NCBI RefSeq assembly: GCF_040730185.1 | Contig: NZ_CP160402.1 | Location: 1,860,001 to 1,924,000 of the forward strand | DNA length: 64,000 nt | Direction of reading: 5' to 3' | DNA from: Streptomyces sp. Je 1-332 | GTDB lineage: Bacteria > Actinomycetota > Actinomycetes > Streptomycetales > Streptomycetaceae | Shown: one piece after another, positions 8,217 through 17,054 of the stretch | Numbering within the stretch: the first letter of the stretch is position 1 | Layout of the letters: every line of letters starts with the position of its first letter | Program-made: the position numbers and the translations under genes | The notes under the pieces: generated by a model | What the model was told of the DNA's origin: nothing | The model's input: only the letters and a program-made list of their open reading frames with translations | The model's database searches: none

Positions 8217-9029
8217 ATGTCGACACCCCCTCCGACCGGGCCTTTGTGCACGCGTGCTTCCCTCGCGACCGACCTCCGGGAGCTCGGCGTGACCGCCGGG
8301 GAGACCCTCCTCGTGCACTCCTCGCTGAGCGCCCTGGGATGGGTGAGCGGCGGTCCGGTCGCCGCCGTCCAGGCGCTCCTGGACGTACTGGTCCAAAAGG
8401 GGACCCTGGTGGTTCCCACGCACTCCAGCGACAACTCCGACCCCGCGGAGTGGGGAAATCCGCCCGTGCCGGAGTCCTGGTGGCCCGAGATCCGCGCCTC
8501 GATCCCCGCCTACGACCCGCACACCACCCCCACCCGAGGCATCGGCGTGATCCCCGAGACCGTACGGACCTGGCCCGGCGCCCGGCGCAGCGCCCACCCG
8601 CAGACCTCCTTCGCCGCGGTCGGCCCCCGCGCGGCGGCCCTCCTGGAGGGACACGCGTTGGACTGCCGCCTCGGTGAGCGCAGCCCGCTGGCCCGCCTGG
8701 AGGAATCGGGCGCCCGGGTCCTGCTGCTCGGCGCGGGCTTCGACTCCTGCACCACCTTCCACCTGGCCGAGTACCGGATCCCGGTACCGCAGGTCGAGAA
8801 CTCCTTCGCGGTCATGACCCCGGAGGGACGCTGCTGGATGACGGTCCGCGAGGCATCGATCACCGACGAGCGCTTCGACGAACTCGGCGCCGACTTCGAG
8901 CGGGACCGCCCCGTGGTGCGCGGCACGGTGGGCGCGGCTACGGCCCGCCTCTTCCCGGTGGCCGATGCGGTCGCCTACGCCGAGCGCTGGCTCGACACCC
9001 ACCGCTCCCGCGCCGAGTGGGCCGGGTAG
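8217..9029 (+). CDS. AAC(3)-family aminoglycoside N-acetyltransferase-like protein
   Basis: A 270-residue member of the aminoglycoside 3-N-acetyltransferase fold (antibiotic_NAT family), which moves acetyl from acetyl-CoA to an amino group. Visible family motifs are [13 protein letters not shown] with GG shortly after, GTLVVPTHS, and [16 protein letters not shown] near residue 180, where the conserved His and Glu sit. ATG 8217 is used; an AGGAG lies 12 bp ahead, and GTG 8196 is a less likely alternative that would place AGGAG inside the gene. Chromosomal copies like this are common in Streptomyces; whether it confers resistance or acts on another substrate cannot be told. Confidence 0.85.
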   Translation: MSTPPPTGPLCTRASLATDLRELGVTAGETLLVHSSLSALGWVSGGPVAAVQALLDVLVQKGTLVVPTHSSDNSDPAEWGNPPVPESWWPEIRASIPAYDPHTTPTRGIGVIPETVRTWPGARRSAHPQTSFAAVGPRAAALLEGHALDCRLGERSPLARLEESGARVLLLGAGFDSCTTFHLAEYRIPVPQVENSFAVMTPEGRCWMTVREASITDERFDELGADFERDRPVVRGTVGAATARLFPVADAVAYAERWLDTHRSRAEWAG

Positions 9030-9075
9030 CAGCCCCCTGCCCGCGGGCCTCCCGCCCCTCTCTAGACTTCCCGCC

Positions 9076-10002
9076 ATGGGAATTGAGTCCGTCGTCCAGG
9101 TCACCGGCCTGGTCAAGCGGTACGGCAAGAAAACCGCGGTGGACGGCCTCGACCTCCGGGTCCGTGCGGGCACCGTCACCGCGGTCCTCGGGCCGAACGG
9201 CGCAGGCAAGACCACCACGATCGAGACCTGCGAGGGCTACCGCAGGCCCGACGCGGGCACGGTCCGCGTCCTCGGCCTGGACCCGGTCCGCGAGGCCGGC
9301 GCGCTGCGCCCCCGCATCGGCGTGATGCTCCAGTCCGGCGGTGTCTACTCCGGCGCCCGCGCCGACGAGATGCTGCGCCACATGGCGAAGCTGCACGCGC
9401 ACCCGCTCGACGTGGGCGCGCTGATCGAGCGCCTGGGCCTGGAGAGCTGCGGCCGCACCACCTACCGGCGTCTGTCCGGCGGCCAGCAGCAGCGCCTCGC
9501 GCTCGCCATGGCCGTGGTCGGACGGCCCGAGCTGGTCTTCCTGGACGAGCCGACCGCGGGCCTTGACCCGCAGGCACGCCGGGCCACCTGGGACCTCGTA
9601 CGCGATCTGCGTACCGACGGCGTCAGCGTCATCCTCACCACGCACCACATGGACGAGGCCGAGCAGCTCGCCGACGAGGTGGCGATCATCGACGCGGGCA
9701 AGGTCATCGTCGAGGGCACCCCCGAGGCCCTGTGCCGCGGCGGCGCCGAGAACACCCTGCGCTTCTCCGGACGCCCCGGACTCGACGTCGCGTCCCTCCT
9801 CAAGGCACTCCCGCCGGACTCGGCGGCGGCCGAACTCACCCCCGGCGCCTACCGCGTCAGCGGCACGGTCGACCCGCAGCTCCTCGCCACGGTCACCTCC
9901 TGGTGCGCCCAGCACGGCGTGATGCCGGAGAAGATCGCCGTCGAACGCCACACCCTGGAAGACGTGTTCTTGGAACTCACCGGCAAGGAGTTGCGCTCAT
10001 GA
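9076..10002 (+). CDS. ABC transporter ATP-binding protein (ABC-2 exporter)
   Basis: A 308-residue ATPase of the DrrA-like/daunorubicin-type exporter family. Walker A is GPNGAGKTT (39-47), the signature is LSGGQQQRLAL and Walker B is LVFLDEPTAGLDP. The C-terminal extension ends in ELTGKELRS. ATG 9076 lies 7 bp after a TAGACT box, suggesting a leaderless transcript. The partner permease starts 89 bp downstream, and the intervening DNA contains a second, diverged copy of this gene's last 33 bp. Together they form a two-component exporter just upstream of ctaA. Substrate unknown. Confidence 0.93.
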   Translation: MGIESVVQVTGLVKRYGKKTAVDGLDLRVRAGTVTAVLGPNGAGKTTTIETCEGYRRPDAGTVRVLGLDPVREAGALRPRIGVMLQSGGVYSGARADEMLRHMAKLHAHPLDVGALIERLGLESCGRTTYRRLSGGQQQRLALAMAVVGRPELVFLDEPTAGLDPQARRATWDLVRDLRTDGVSVILTTHHMDEAEQLADEVAIIDAGKVIVEGTPEALCRGGAENTLRFSGRPGLDVASLLKALPPDSAAAELTPGAYRVSGTVDPQLLATVTSWCAQHGVMPEKIAVERHTLEDVFLELTGKELRS

Positions 10003-10094
10003 TCCCGGCCCACTCGACTTTCGGCCGGGGGTCCGGGGGTTGTCCCCCGGGAAGGCACAGTCTGGAGCTCACAGGCAAGGAGCTGCGCGGATGA
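9970..10094 (+). repeat. 33-bp duplication of the ATPase gene end flanking a palindromic insert
   Basis: Bases 9970-10002 (the last codons, ELTGKELR, plus stop) recur at 10062-10094 with silent-type changes. Only the second copy keeps the ATGA overlap with the permease start. Between them is about 60 bp containing a CCGGGGG/CCCCCGG inverted repeat (about 10034-10050) of the kind often seen between Streptomyces genes. The layout looks like an old insertion with duplication that separated a formerly overlapping gene pair. Confidence 0.7.
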
Positions 10095-10861
10095 GCGCCG
10101 CCGGTACGTACACACCGAAGCCGGGCGCCGCCCCGCTCCCCCGCATGATCGCCGCACAGGCGGCGCTCGAGACGAAGATGCTGCTGCGCAACGGCGAGCA
10201 GCTGCTGCTGACCGTCGTGATCCCGACCCTCCTCCTCGTGCTGTTCAGCGCGGTCGACATCGTCGACACGGGCGACGGCAAGGCGGTGGACTTCCTGGCC
10301 CCCGGCATCCTCGCCCTCGCCGTGATGTCGACGGCGTTCACCGGGCAGGCCATCGCCACGGGCTTCGAGCGCCGCTACGGCGTGCTCAAGCGGCTCGGCG
10401 CCTCGCCGCTGCCCCGGTGGGCGCTGATGGCGGCGAAGACCCTGTCGGTCCTGGTCACCGAGGTCCTGCAGATCGTGCTCCTGACGGTGATCGCCTTCGC
10501 GCTCGGCTGGTCACCGCACGGCAACCCCTTCGCCGTACTGCTCCTCCTGATCCTCGGCACGGCGGCCTTCTCCGGGCTCGGTCTGCTGATGGCGGGCACC
10601 CTCAAGGCGGAGGCGACGCTCGCCGCCGCGAACCTCGTCTTCCTGCTCCTGCTGGTGGGCGGCGGCGTCATCGTGCCGCTGGACAAGTTCCCGGACGCGG
10701 CCCAGGCGGTGCTCGGGCTGCTGCCGATCTCCGCGCTCTCCGACGGGCTGCGGGACGTGCTGCAGGACGGTGCGGGGATGCCGTGGGGGAACCTCGGGAT
10801 CCTGGTGGTCTGGGCGGTGTTGGGGCTCGGCGCGGCCGGCAAGTTCTTCCGCTGGGAGTGA
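10091..10861 (+). CDS. ABC-2 type transporter permease
   Basis: A 256-residue membrane protein of the ABC-2 family with about six helices, partner of the preceding ATPase. Helices are apparent from residue 40 onward, for example VVIPTLLLVLFSAV, FLAPGILALAVMSTAF and the C-terminal LGILVVWAVLGLGAAG. The start ATG overlaps a vestigial stop codon of the duplicated ATPase gene end, which hints at former translational coupling. Such two-gene exporters usually move drugs, lipids or heme-related compounds; the ctaA neighbour makes a link to heme metabolism possible but unproven. Confidence 0.92.
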   Translation: MSAAGTYTPKPGAAPLPRMIAAQAALETKMLLRNGEQLLLTVVIPTLLLVLFSAVDIVDTGDGKAVDFLAPGILALAVMSTAFTGQAIATGFERRYGVLKRLGASPLPRWALMAAKTLSVLVTEVLQIVLLTVIAFALGWSPHGNPFAVLLLLILGTAAFSGLGLLMAGTLKAEATLAAANLVFLLLLVGGGVIVPLDKFPDAAQAVLGLLPISALSDGLRDVLQDGAGMPWGNLGILVVWAVLGLGAAGKFFRWE

Positions 10862-10932
10862 CTGGCGGCGTAACCGGCGTCACAGAAGGCCCGGATACGT
10901 CCCCCTCGTGAAGCCGTGCACAAGCGGCCCCC

Positions 10933-10938
10933 TACGAT
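10933..10938 (+). promoter_or_regulatory. -10 box of a leaderless ctaA transcript
   Basis: TACGAT ends 6 bp before the GTG start of ctaA at 10945, so transcription would begin at the start codon itself. No ribosome site is visible upstream of the gene, which agrees with a leaderless message. The -35 region is weak. Confidence 0.5.
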
Positions 10939-10944
10939 GGGCCC

Positions 10945-11943
10945 GTGCCAAACGTGACCCGAGCCGACGCCGTCTCCGCCGTGCGCAACCCGCTCGCCTT
11001 CATCGCCGAACGCTGGACCCCGCAGCAGCGGACCGTCCAGCGCGCCGCCCTCATCTCGCTCGCGATGACGGTGTGCATCGTGGTCACCGGCGGCGCCGTC
11101 CGGCTGACAGGATCGGGCCTCGGCTGCCCGACCTGGCCCAAGTGCACGGACGACTCCCTGACGGCCACCCACGAGATGGGCTTCCACGGAGCCATCGAGT
11201 TCGGCAACCGCATGCTGACGTACGTGCTGTGCGCGGCCGTCGGCTGGGCGATCATCGCGGCGCGCTCGCAGAAACCGATGCGGCGCAGCCTGACCCGGCT
11301 CGGCTGGGTCCAGTTCTGGCTCGTCATGGGCAACGCCGTACTGGGCGGCATCGTGGTGCTCGTCGGCCTGAACCCGTGGACGGTCGCGGCGCACTTCCTG
11401 CTCTCCACCGCCCTGATCGCGGTCGCCGTCACGATGTGGCAGCGCACCCGCGAGGGCGACGGCGATGTACGCCCGCTGGTCGGCAAGGCCGTCGTGCAGC
11501 TGGTGTGGTTCCTGGTCGCGGCGTCCGTGCTGCTCATCGCGGTCGGCACGATCGTGACGGGCTCCGGGCCGCACGCCGGTGACTCCAGCGAGGTACCGCG
11601 GATGGGCTTCGACTGGGAGACCGTCAGCAAGCTGCACGCCGTGTTCGCCTGGATCGTGGTGACGCTGACGTTCGCCCTGTGGTTCGTCCTCAAGGCCGTC
11701 GACGCCCCCAAGGGCCCGCTGCACCGCACCCGCGACCTGTTCCTGATCCTGCTCGCCCAGGGCGCGATCGGTTACGTCCAGTACTTCACGGATCTGCCCG
11801 AGGTCCTGGTCGGACTGCACATGTTCGGTTCGTGCGTGGTCTGGATCGGCGTGATGCGTGTCCTGCTCTCGCTGCGCGAGCGTCCGTACACCACCTCCGG
11901 CCTGCCGGCCCAGGCCGACGACTCGCAGCTCTCGGCCGTCTGA
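10945..11943 (+). CDS. ctaA: Heme A synthase (CtaA/COX15)
   Basis: A 332-residue integral membrane enzyme that oxidises the C8 methyl of heme O to give heme A for cytochrome aa3 oxidase. It has eight predicted helices, the extracytoplasmic cysteine pair Cys61/Cys67 (GLGCPTWPKC) of the Gram-positive class, and the heme-ligand histidine regions HEMGFHGAIEF (76-86), AAHFLLSTA, KLHAVFAW and GLHMFGSC. The GTG start is leaderless. It converges with the amidohydrolase gene with only 2 bp between stop codons. ctaB, the preceding pathway step, lies 1.6 kb to the right. Confidence 0.96.
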   Translation: MPNVTRADAVSAVRNPLAFIAERWTPQQRTVQRAALISLAMTVCIVVTGGAVRLTGSGLGCPTWPKCTDDSLTATHEMGFHGAIEFGNRMLTYVLCAAVGWAIIAARSQKPMRRSLTRLGWVQFWLVMGNAVLGGIVVLVGLNPWTVAAHFLLSTALIAVAVTMWQRTREGDGDVRPLVGKAVVQLVWFLVAASVLLIAVGTIVTGSGPHAGDSSEVPRMGFDWETVSKLHAVFAWIVVTLTFALWFVLKAVDAPKGPLHRTRDLFLILLAQGAIGYVQYFTDLPEVLVGLHMFGSCVVWIGVMRVLLSLRERPYTTSGLPAQADDSQLSAV

Positions 11944-11945
11944 CC

Positions 11946-13034
11946 TCAGCCGTCGGTCAGGCCGTACACGCGGCGGGCGTTGCCCGCCGCGATGAGCCCC
12001 GCGACACGCTGCGCGTCCGGCAGCGACCACGCCCCCTCCGCGACCCACCCGCCGAGCACGCGCCCCATCGCTTCCCCGAACAGCCGTGCGCCCACGACGT
12101 GCAGTTCGGGAAGGCCGTGCGCGCCACTGGAGAACAGCAGCTTGCCGAAGGGCGCAAGCTCCAGGATCTCCGCGAGCACGGCGGCCGCGCGGGCCCCCGT
12201 ACGCACCAGGGCGGGCCCCAGATCGGCGTACACATGCGGGAAGACGCCCGCGAGGTCCGCGGCGTTGCGGTGGTACGGATAGCCGTGCAGCAGGACGAGG
12301 TCGGTGCCGAGCCCCGCGGTTGCCCGCGCGAAGCCGCCGAAGTGTGACTCCGGGTCCCCCGCCCCCGCGTGCAGTTGCAGCGGACGCCCCGACGCGACGG
12401 CGATCCACAGCAGATGCCGCAGCAGCACGGGGTCTTCGAGCGCCCCGCCCACCTGCCGCCGGGCCAGCCAGCGCCCCGCCGCTCCCCGCACCTCGCCGGG
12501 GCCCGGCGGTTCGGGGGCGAGAGCGAGACTGCGCCGCACTCCGGCGACGGAGGTGAAGGCGACGGCGTTCGCGGCGGCCGCGTGTACGGACTCGGCGAGG
12601 TTGGCGAGGAACGAGTCGACGGTGCCCGAGGTGTCGGCCACCTGTTCGGCCAGTAATTCCAGGCGGACGATCTCACGGGCGTCGGCGTCACCGGCTGACG
12701 CCATCTCGCCGGGCCCCGTCAGGTCGCCGGGCAGCCCCGTGTCCACGAGATACGTCGTGATGCCGCTCCCCCGCAGCAGCCGCCGCCCCGCCTCCAGGAC
12801 GCCCAGCTCACGGCGGCGGGCGAGATAGCGGGCGGGCGGACAGTGCGGTTCGAGGCCGAGCAGGGGCGGGCACCAGCGGCGTACGGCGAAGCCCGTCTGG
12901 GTGTCGAAGAAGGTGGTGCCGGGTGCGGGAGGCCCCTCACCGCGCCCGAGGTGGGCCTCGAAGGTGCCGAGGCCCAGCTCCGTACGCAGCACACCGTGGC
13001 AGTACTGGTCCACCAGGGACGGCGTTTCGATCAT
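11946..13034 (-). CDS. Amidohydrolase family protein
   Basis: A 362-residue metal-dependent hydrolase-like protein of the amidohydrolase superfamily (FluG N-terminal type). It begins with VDQYCHG, an early His position as expected, and later shows LQLHAGAGDPE and VLLHGYPYHRNA in the places of the metal-binding strands, and KLLFSSGAHG near the end, where an Asp is often found. Substrate cannot be named. The gene faces ctaA tail to tail and has no operon partner. ATG 13034 has no strong ribosome site. Confidence 0.8.
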   Translation of the reverse strand: MIETPSLVDQYCHGVLRTELGLGTFEAHLGRGEGPPAPGTTFFDTQTGFAVRRWCPPLLGLEPHCPPARYLARRRELGVLEAGRRLLRGSGITTYLVDTGLPGDLTGPGEMASAGDADAREIVRLELLAEQVADTSGTVDSFLANLAESVHAAAANAVAFTSVAGVRRSLALAPEPPGPGEVRGAAGRWLARRQVGGALEDPVLLRHLLWIAVASGRPLQLHAGAGDPESHFGGFARATAGLGTDLVLLHGYPYHRNAADLAGVFPHVYADLGPALVRTGARAAAVLAEILELAPFGKLLFSSGAHGLPELHVVGARLFGEAMGRVLGGWVAEGAWSLPDAQRVAGLIAAGNARRVYGLTDG

Positions 13035-13134
13035 CCGGGCTCCCCGTAGACGGACGTGCTCCTACCGTCCTAACGGGTGACCCGGGTGTCAGGTGTTGCT
13101 CACGGCCGTTCTGTCCGGCACGGTCTCGGCGCCG

Positions 13135-13491
13135 TCAGCCGTTGCTCTTGCCGCCGAGCTGGATGCCGGCCATCCGCGACCACTCGTACGGGCCGGTCTT
13201 CACCTTGGCCGCGAAGTCACCGTCGAAGTCCTCGTGGACGGTGATCCCGGCCTTCTCCACGGCGCTCTGCGCGATGGCGTACGTGGGCGCCACCAGGTCG
13301 CCCCAGCCGCCGTCCTCGCCGACCAGGACGATGCGGGTGCCCTCGTGCCCGATGTACGCGATCTGACCCTCGGCACCGCCGTGCGCCTGGGCGAAGGCAC
13401 CGATCTGCTTGGCCAGCTTGGCCGCCTTCTTGTCCGCGCGGGCTGCCTGCTTGCTGTCCTCGACCTGCTGCGTCTCTGCCGTGTCTGCCAT
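13135..13491 (-). CDS. Small conserved actinobacterial protein of unknown function
   Basis: A 118-residue soluble acidic protein. Residues 1-35 are charged and probably helical (KQAARADKKAAKLAKQ); the rest, with IAYIGHEGTRIVLVGEDG and YAIAQSAVEKAGITVHEDF, looks like a small alpha/beta domain. No known catalytic motif, signal peptide or membrane segment is present. I do not recognise the family by name, but reading-frame quality and codon use are those of a real gene. It sits between ctaB and the amidohydrolase, on the same strand as both. Confidence 0.75.
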   Translation of the reverse strand: MADTAETQQVEDSKQAARADKKAAKLAKQIGAFAQAHGGAEGQIAYIGHEGTRIVLVGEDGGWGDLVAPTYAIAQSAVEKAGITVHEDFDGDFAAKVKTGPYEWSRMAGIQLGGKSNG

Positions 13492-13524
13492 GGGCAGGAT
13501 GCTACCGACGGGTAGATCAACTGG

Positions 13525-13571
13525 CGACGGGCGGGGTACGTGGCGTTCAACACCACGTACCCCGCCCGTCG
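13525..13571 (-). terminator. Terminator downstream of ctaB
   Basis: A perfect 19-bp stem (13525-13543 with 13553-13571) with a 9-nt loop lies directly after the ctaB stop codon on the minus strand. This is an unusually long uninterrupted stem and a clear intrinsic-type terminator without a T-run. Confidence 0.85.
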
Positions 13572-13585
13572 GGAACGTCTTCGGC

Positions 13586-14533
13586 TCAGCGAAGGAAGGG
13601 GTCCACCGCGACCGCCACGAAGAGCAGCGAGACGTAGGTGATCGACCAGTGGAAGAGCCGCATCTCCTTGAGCTTGCCGCCCGTGACCTCGGCCTTGGCG
13701 CGGTTCTGCAGCCCGTGCGCCTCCCACAGCCACCAGCCGCCGGTCACGCCGGCCACGATCGTGTAGAACCAGCCGGTGTAGCCCAGCGGCTGCAGCAGCA
13801 GCGAGACGGCGACCATCACCCAGCTGTAGAGGACGATCTGCCGCGCGACCACCTTGTTCGACGCGACGACCGGCAGCATCGGCACGCCCACGCGCGCGTA
13901 GTCGTCCTTGACCTTCATCGACAGCGGCCAGTAGTGCGGCGGCGTCCAGAAGAACATGACGAGGAAGAGGATGACCGGCGCCCACGACAGGGAGTTCGTG
14001 ACCGAGGACCAGCCGATGAGGACCGGCATGCAGCCCGCGATGCCACCCCAGACGATGTTCTGCGAGGTCCGGCGCTTCAGGATCATCGTGTAGACGACCA
14101 CGTAGAAGAGCAGCGCACCGAGGGCGAGCCAGGCGGACAGCCAGTTGACGACGAGGCCGAAGAGCAGCGTGGAGGCGACCGCGAGCGCGACGCCGAACAC
14201 GAGGCACTCGCGGGGGCTGACCATCCCCGTGACCAGGGGCCGCTGGGACGTACGGTCCATCAGGGCGTCGATGTCGCGGTCGATGTACATGTTGAGCGCG
14301 TTGGCGCCACCCGCCGACAGGTAGCCGCCGAGGCAGGTCACGAAGACCAGCCAGAGGTCGGGCACCCCCTGCTCGGCGAGGAACATCACCGGAACGGTGG
14401 TGATCAGGAGGAGTTCGATGATTCGCGGCTTGGTCAGCGCCACGAACGCCATGACACGGGCCCCGAGCGGCCGGTGGCTTGGGCTAGAGCTCGTCCCAAT
14501 TGCTCCCGCTGGACGGGATTCAACGGCCGTCAC
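13586..14533 (-). CDS. ctaB: Protoheme IX farnesyltransferase (heme O synthase, CtaB)
   Basis: A 315-residue UbiA-family membrane prenyltransferase that attaches farnesyl to heme B, giving heme O. The Asp-rich motif [14 protein letters not shown] and the second [11 protein letters not shown] motif are present, with about nine helices and the conserved [13 protein letters not shown] opening. I chose GTG 14533 (MTAVESRP). A second GTG two codons upstream and longer upstream extensions are possible but have poor support. It supplies the substrate of CtaA. Confidence 0.95.
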   Translation of the reverse strand: MTAVESRPAGAIGTSSSPSHRPLGARVMAFVALTKPRIIELLLITTVPVMFLAEQGVPDLWLVFVTCLGGYLSAGGANALNMYIDRDIDALMDRTSQRPLVTGMVSPRECLVFGVALAVASTLLFGLVVNWLSAWLALGALLFYVVVYTMILKRRTSQNIVWGGIAGCMPVLIGWSSVTNSLSWAPVILFLVMFFWTPPHYWPLSMKVKDDYARVGVPMLPVVASNKVVARQIVLYSWVMVAVSLLLQPLGYTGWFYTIVAGVTGGWWLWEAHGLQNRAKAEVTGGKLKEMRLFHWSITYVSLLFVAVAVDPFLR

Positions 14534-14927
14534 GCACACCCCTGACAGAGACTTCCCAGCGAGCCGCGTCGGACGTTCAGACATGAAGATCCGGTAAAGG
14601 CTCGCGCGTACCACGCCACTGTAGACGTTGCCCATACCTCGCCCTTCGCGGGGGTGGGGTCGTGTTGAGCAGCGTGTTGGGCCGCCCGAAACACGGCCCG
14701 ACACCCGTTCAGATGAGCGGAGCCGCACTCGTTGTGAGAGTCCAGATGAGCGGCTTACGGATCACATGGTGAACACCGTGGATCCCTTTCGGGAGGCGGA
14801 TGACGGCGCACCCCGGCACTCTGGAATGACTCGAAAAAATGCACGTCTTTACAGCGGTAGGCTCGACATCGGCCGGTGGGATCTACATCGCCGGCATTCG
14901 ACATGTGGAGAGGAGCCCTGACTCAGG
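14534..14927. other. 394-bp divergent control region between ctaB and tkt
   Basis: No convincing gene here. A TACAGT box on the minus strand (complement of 14618-14623) could serve ctaB. Two 14-bp direct repeats, GTTCAGATGAGCGG (14707-14720) and GTCCAGATGAGCGG (14740-14753), are 33 bp apart. A GAGGAG ribosome site for tkt is at about 14909-14914. A 51-codon open frame starting at 14766 is possible but unsupported. Confidence 0.5.
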
Positions 14928-17021
14928 GTGAGCACCAAGCCGACCACCACAGACCTCGAGTGGACCGAACTGGACCAGCGGGCTGTTGATACTGCCCGCG
15001 TCCTGGCCATGGACTCCGTACAGAAGGTCGGCAACGGCCATCCTGGTACGGCCATGAGCCTCGCGCCCGCCGCGTACACCCTCTTCCAGAAGGTGATGCG
15101 GCACGACCCCGCGGACGCCGAGTGGACCGGGCGCGACCGGTTCGTTCTCTCCGCGGGCCACTCGTCCCTGACCCTCTACATCCAGCTCTACCTGGCCGGC
15201 TTCGGCCTGGAGCTCGATGACCTGAAGGCGTTCCGCACCTGGGGCTCGAAGACCCCGGGCCACCCGGAGTACGGGCACACCACGGGCGTGGAGACGACGA
15301 CGGGCCCGCTCGGCCAGGGCGTCGCGAACGCCGTGGGCATGGCGATGGCCGCCCGTTACGAGCGTGGTCTGTTCGACCCGGAGACCGCTGCCGGCGAGTC
15401 GCCGTTCGACCACCACATCTTCGCGATCGCCGGTGACGGCTGCCTCCAGGAGGGCATCTCCGGCGAGGCGTCGTCGCTGGCCGGGCACCAGAAGCTCGGC
15501 AACCTCGTACTGCTGTGGGACGACAACCACATCTCCATCGAGGGCGACACGGAGACCGCGGTGTCCGAGGACACCATGAAGCGGTACGAGGCCTACGGCT
15601 GGCACGTCCAGCGCGTGGAGCCCAAGGAGAACGGCGACCTCGACCCGGCCGCCCTCTACAAGGCGATCCTGGCCGCGAAGGCGGAGACGGAGCGTCCCTC
15701 CTTCATCGCGATGCGCTCGATCATCGCCTGGCCCGCGCCGAACGCGCAGAACACCGAGGCCGCGCACGGCTCGGCGCTCGGCGACGAAGAGGTCGCGGCC
15801 ACCAAGCGTGTCCTCGGCTTCGACCCGGAGCAGACCTTCGAGGTCCCGGACGAGGTCCTCGCGCACACCCGTGCGGCGCTCGACCGCGGCCGTGACGCCA
15901 AGGCCGAGTGGGAGAAGGGCTTCGCCGCCTGGCGCACCTCCGACTCCGAGCGCGCCGCGGACTTCGACCGCATCGCCGCGGGCGAGCTCCCGCAGGGCTG
16001 GGAGGAGAAGCTCCCGGTCTTCGAGGCGGGCAAGGGTGTCGCTACGCGTGCCGCGTCCGGCAAGGTCCTGCAGGCGCTCGGCGCGGTGATCCCCGAGCTG
16101 TGGGGCGGCTCCGCCGACCTCGCGGGCTCGAACAACACCACGATCGACAAGACGTCGTCGTTCCTCCCGGTGGGCAACCCGCTGCCGGAGGCGGACCCGT
16201 ACGGCCGCACGATCCACTTCGGTATCCGCGAGCACTCCATGGCCGCGGAGATGAACGGCATCGCGCTGCACGGCAACACCCGCATCTTCGGCGGCACCTT
16301 CCTGGTGTTCTCCGACTACATGCGCAACGCCGTCCGTCTGTCCGCGCTGATGCACCTCCCGGTGACGTACGTGTGGACGCACGACTCCATCGGTCTCGGC
16401 GAGGACGGCCCGACGCACCAGCCGGTCGAGCACCTGGCCTCGCTGCGTGCCATCCCGGGCCTGAACGTGGTCCGCCCGGCGGACGCGAACGAGACCGCCG
16501 TCGTGTGGCGCGAGATCCTCAAGCGCTACACCAAGGAGTTCGGCAAGGGCGCCCCGCACGGCCTCGCGCTGACCCGTCAGGGCGTGCCGACGTACGACCG
16601 CGAGGTCACCGAAGGCGCCGTCAAGGGTGGCTACGTCCTCTTCGAGGCCGACGGCGGCACCCCCGAGGTCGTCCTCATCGGCACCGGCTCCGAGGTGCAG
16701 CTCGCCGTCGAGGCGCGCGAGCAGCTGCAGGCCGCGGGTGTTCCCACGCGCGTCGTCTCGATGCCGTGCGTCGAGTGGTTCGAGGCGCAGGACCAGGGGT
16801 ACCGCGACAGCGTCCTTCCGCCGTCCGTCAAGGCGCGCGTGGCGGTCGAGGCGGGCATCGGCCTGACCTGGCACCGCTTCGTGGGTGACGCCGGGCGCAT
16901 CGTCTCGCTGGAGCACTTCGGTGCCTCGGCCGACGGCAAGGTGCTGTTCCGCGAGTTCGGCTTCACCGCCGACGCCGTCGCGGCCGCAGCCCGGGAATCG
17001 ATCGACGCCGCTCAGCGCTGA
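14928..17021 (+). CDS. tkt: Transketolase
   Basis: A 697-residue thiamine-diphosphate enzyme of the non-oxidative pentose phosphate pathway, transferring two-carbon units between sugar phosphates. TPP binding is shown by GDG (169-171) through Asn200 (30-residue motif); the substrate-binding GNGHPG with His38 and the later HDSIGLGEDGPTHQP transketolase motif are intact. GTG 14928 is the start. It heads the operon tkt-tal-zwf-opcA-pgl, with tal 33 bp downstream. Standard length. Confidence 0.97.
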   Translation: MSTKPTTTDLEWTELDQRAVDTARVLAMDSVQKVGNGHPGTAMSLAPAAYTLFQKVMRHDPADAEWTGRDRFVLSAGHSSLTLYIQLYLAGFGLELDDLKAFRTWGSKTPGHPEYGHTTGVETTTGPLGQGVANAVGMAMAARYERGLFDPETAAGESPFDHHIFAIAGDGCLQEGISGEASSLAGHQKLGNLVLLWDDNHISIEGDTETAVSEDTMKRYEAYGWHVQRVEPKENGDLDPAALYKAILAAKAETERPSFIAMRSIIAWPAPNAQNTEAAHGSALGDEEVAATKRVLGFDPEQTFEVPDEVLAHTRAALDRGRDAKAEWEKGFAAWRTSDSERAADFDRIAAGELPQGWEEKLPVFEAGKGVATRAASGKVLQALGAVIPELWGGSADLAGSNNTTIDKTSSFLPVGNPLPEADPYGRTIHFGIREHSMAAEMNGIALHGNTRIFGGTFLVFSDYMRNAVRLSALMHLPVTYVWTHDSIGLGEDGPTHQPVEHLASLRAIPGLNVVRPADANETAVVWREILKRYTKEFGKGAPHGLALTRQGVPTYDREVTEGAVKGGYVLFEADGGTPEVVLIGTGSEVQLAVEAREQLQAAGVPTRVVSMPCVEWFEAQDQGYRDSVLPPSVKARVAVEAGIGLTWHRFVGDAGRIVSLEHFGASADGKVLFREFGFTADAVAAAARESIDAAQR

Positions 17022-17054
17022 CGCCGACATACGACAAGTAGGAGATGTAACCCC

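Noticed and set aside
10375..12408. A 677-codon minus-strand frame across the ABC permease and ctaA
   Set aside because: Antisense to recognisable membrane proteins; low-complexity Arg/Gly content.
14766..14921. A 51-codon plus-strand frame just before tkt
   Set aside because: No ribosome site, no recognisable protein, and it overlaps the probable tkt promoter and leader.
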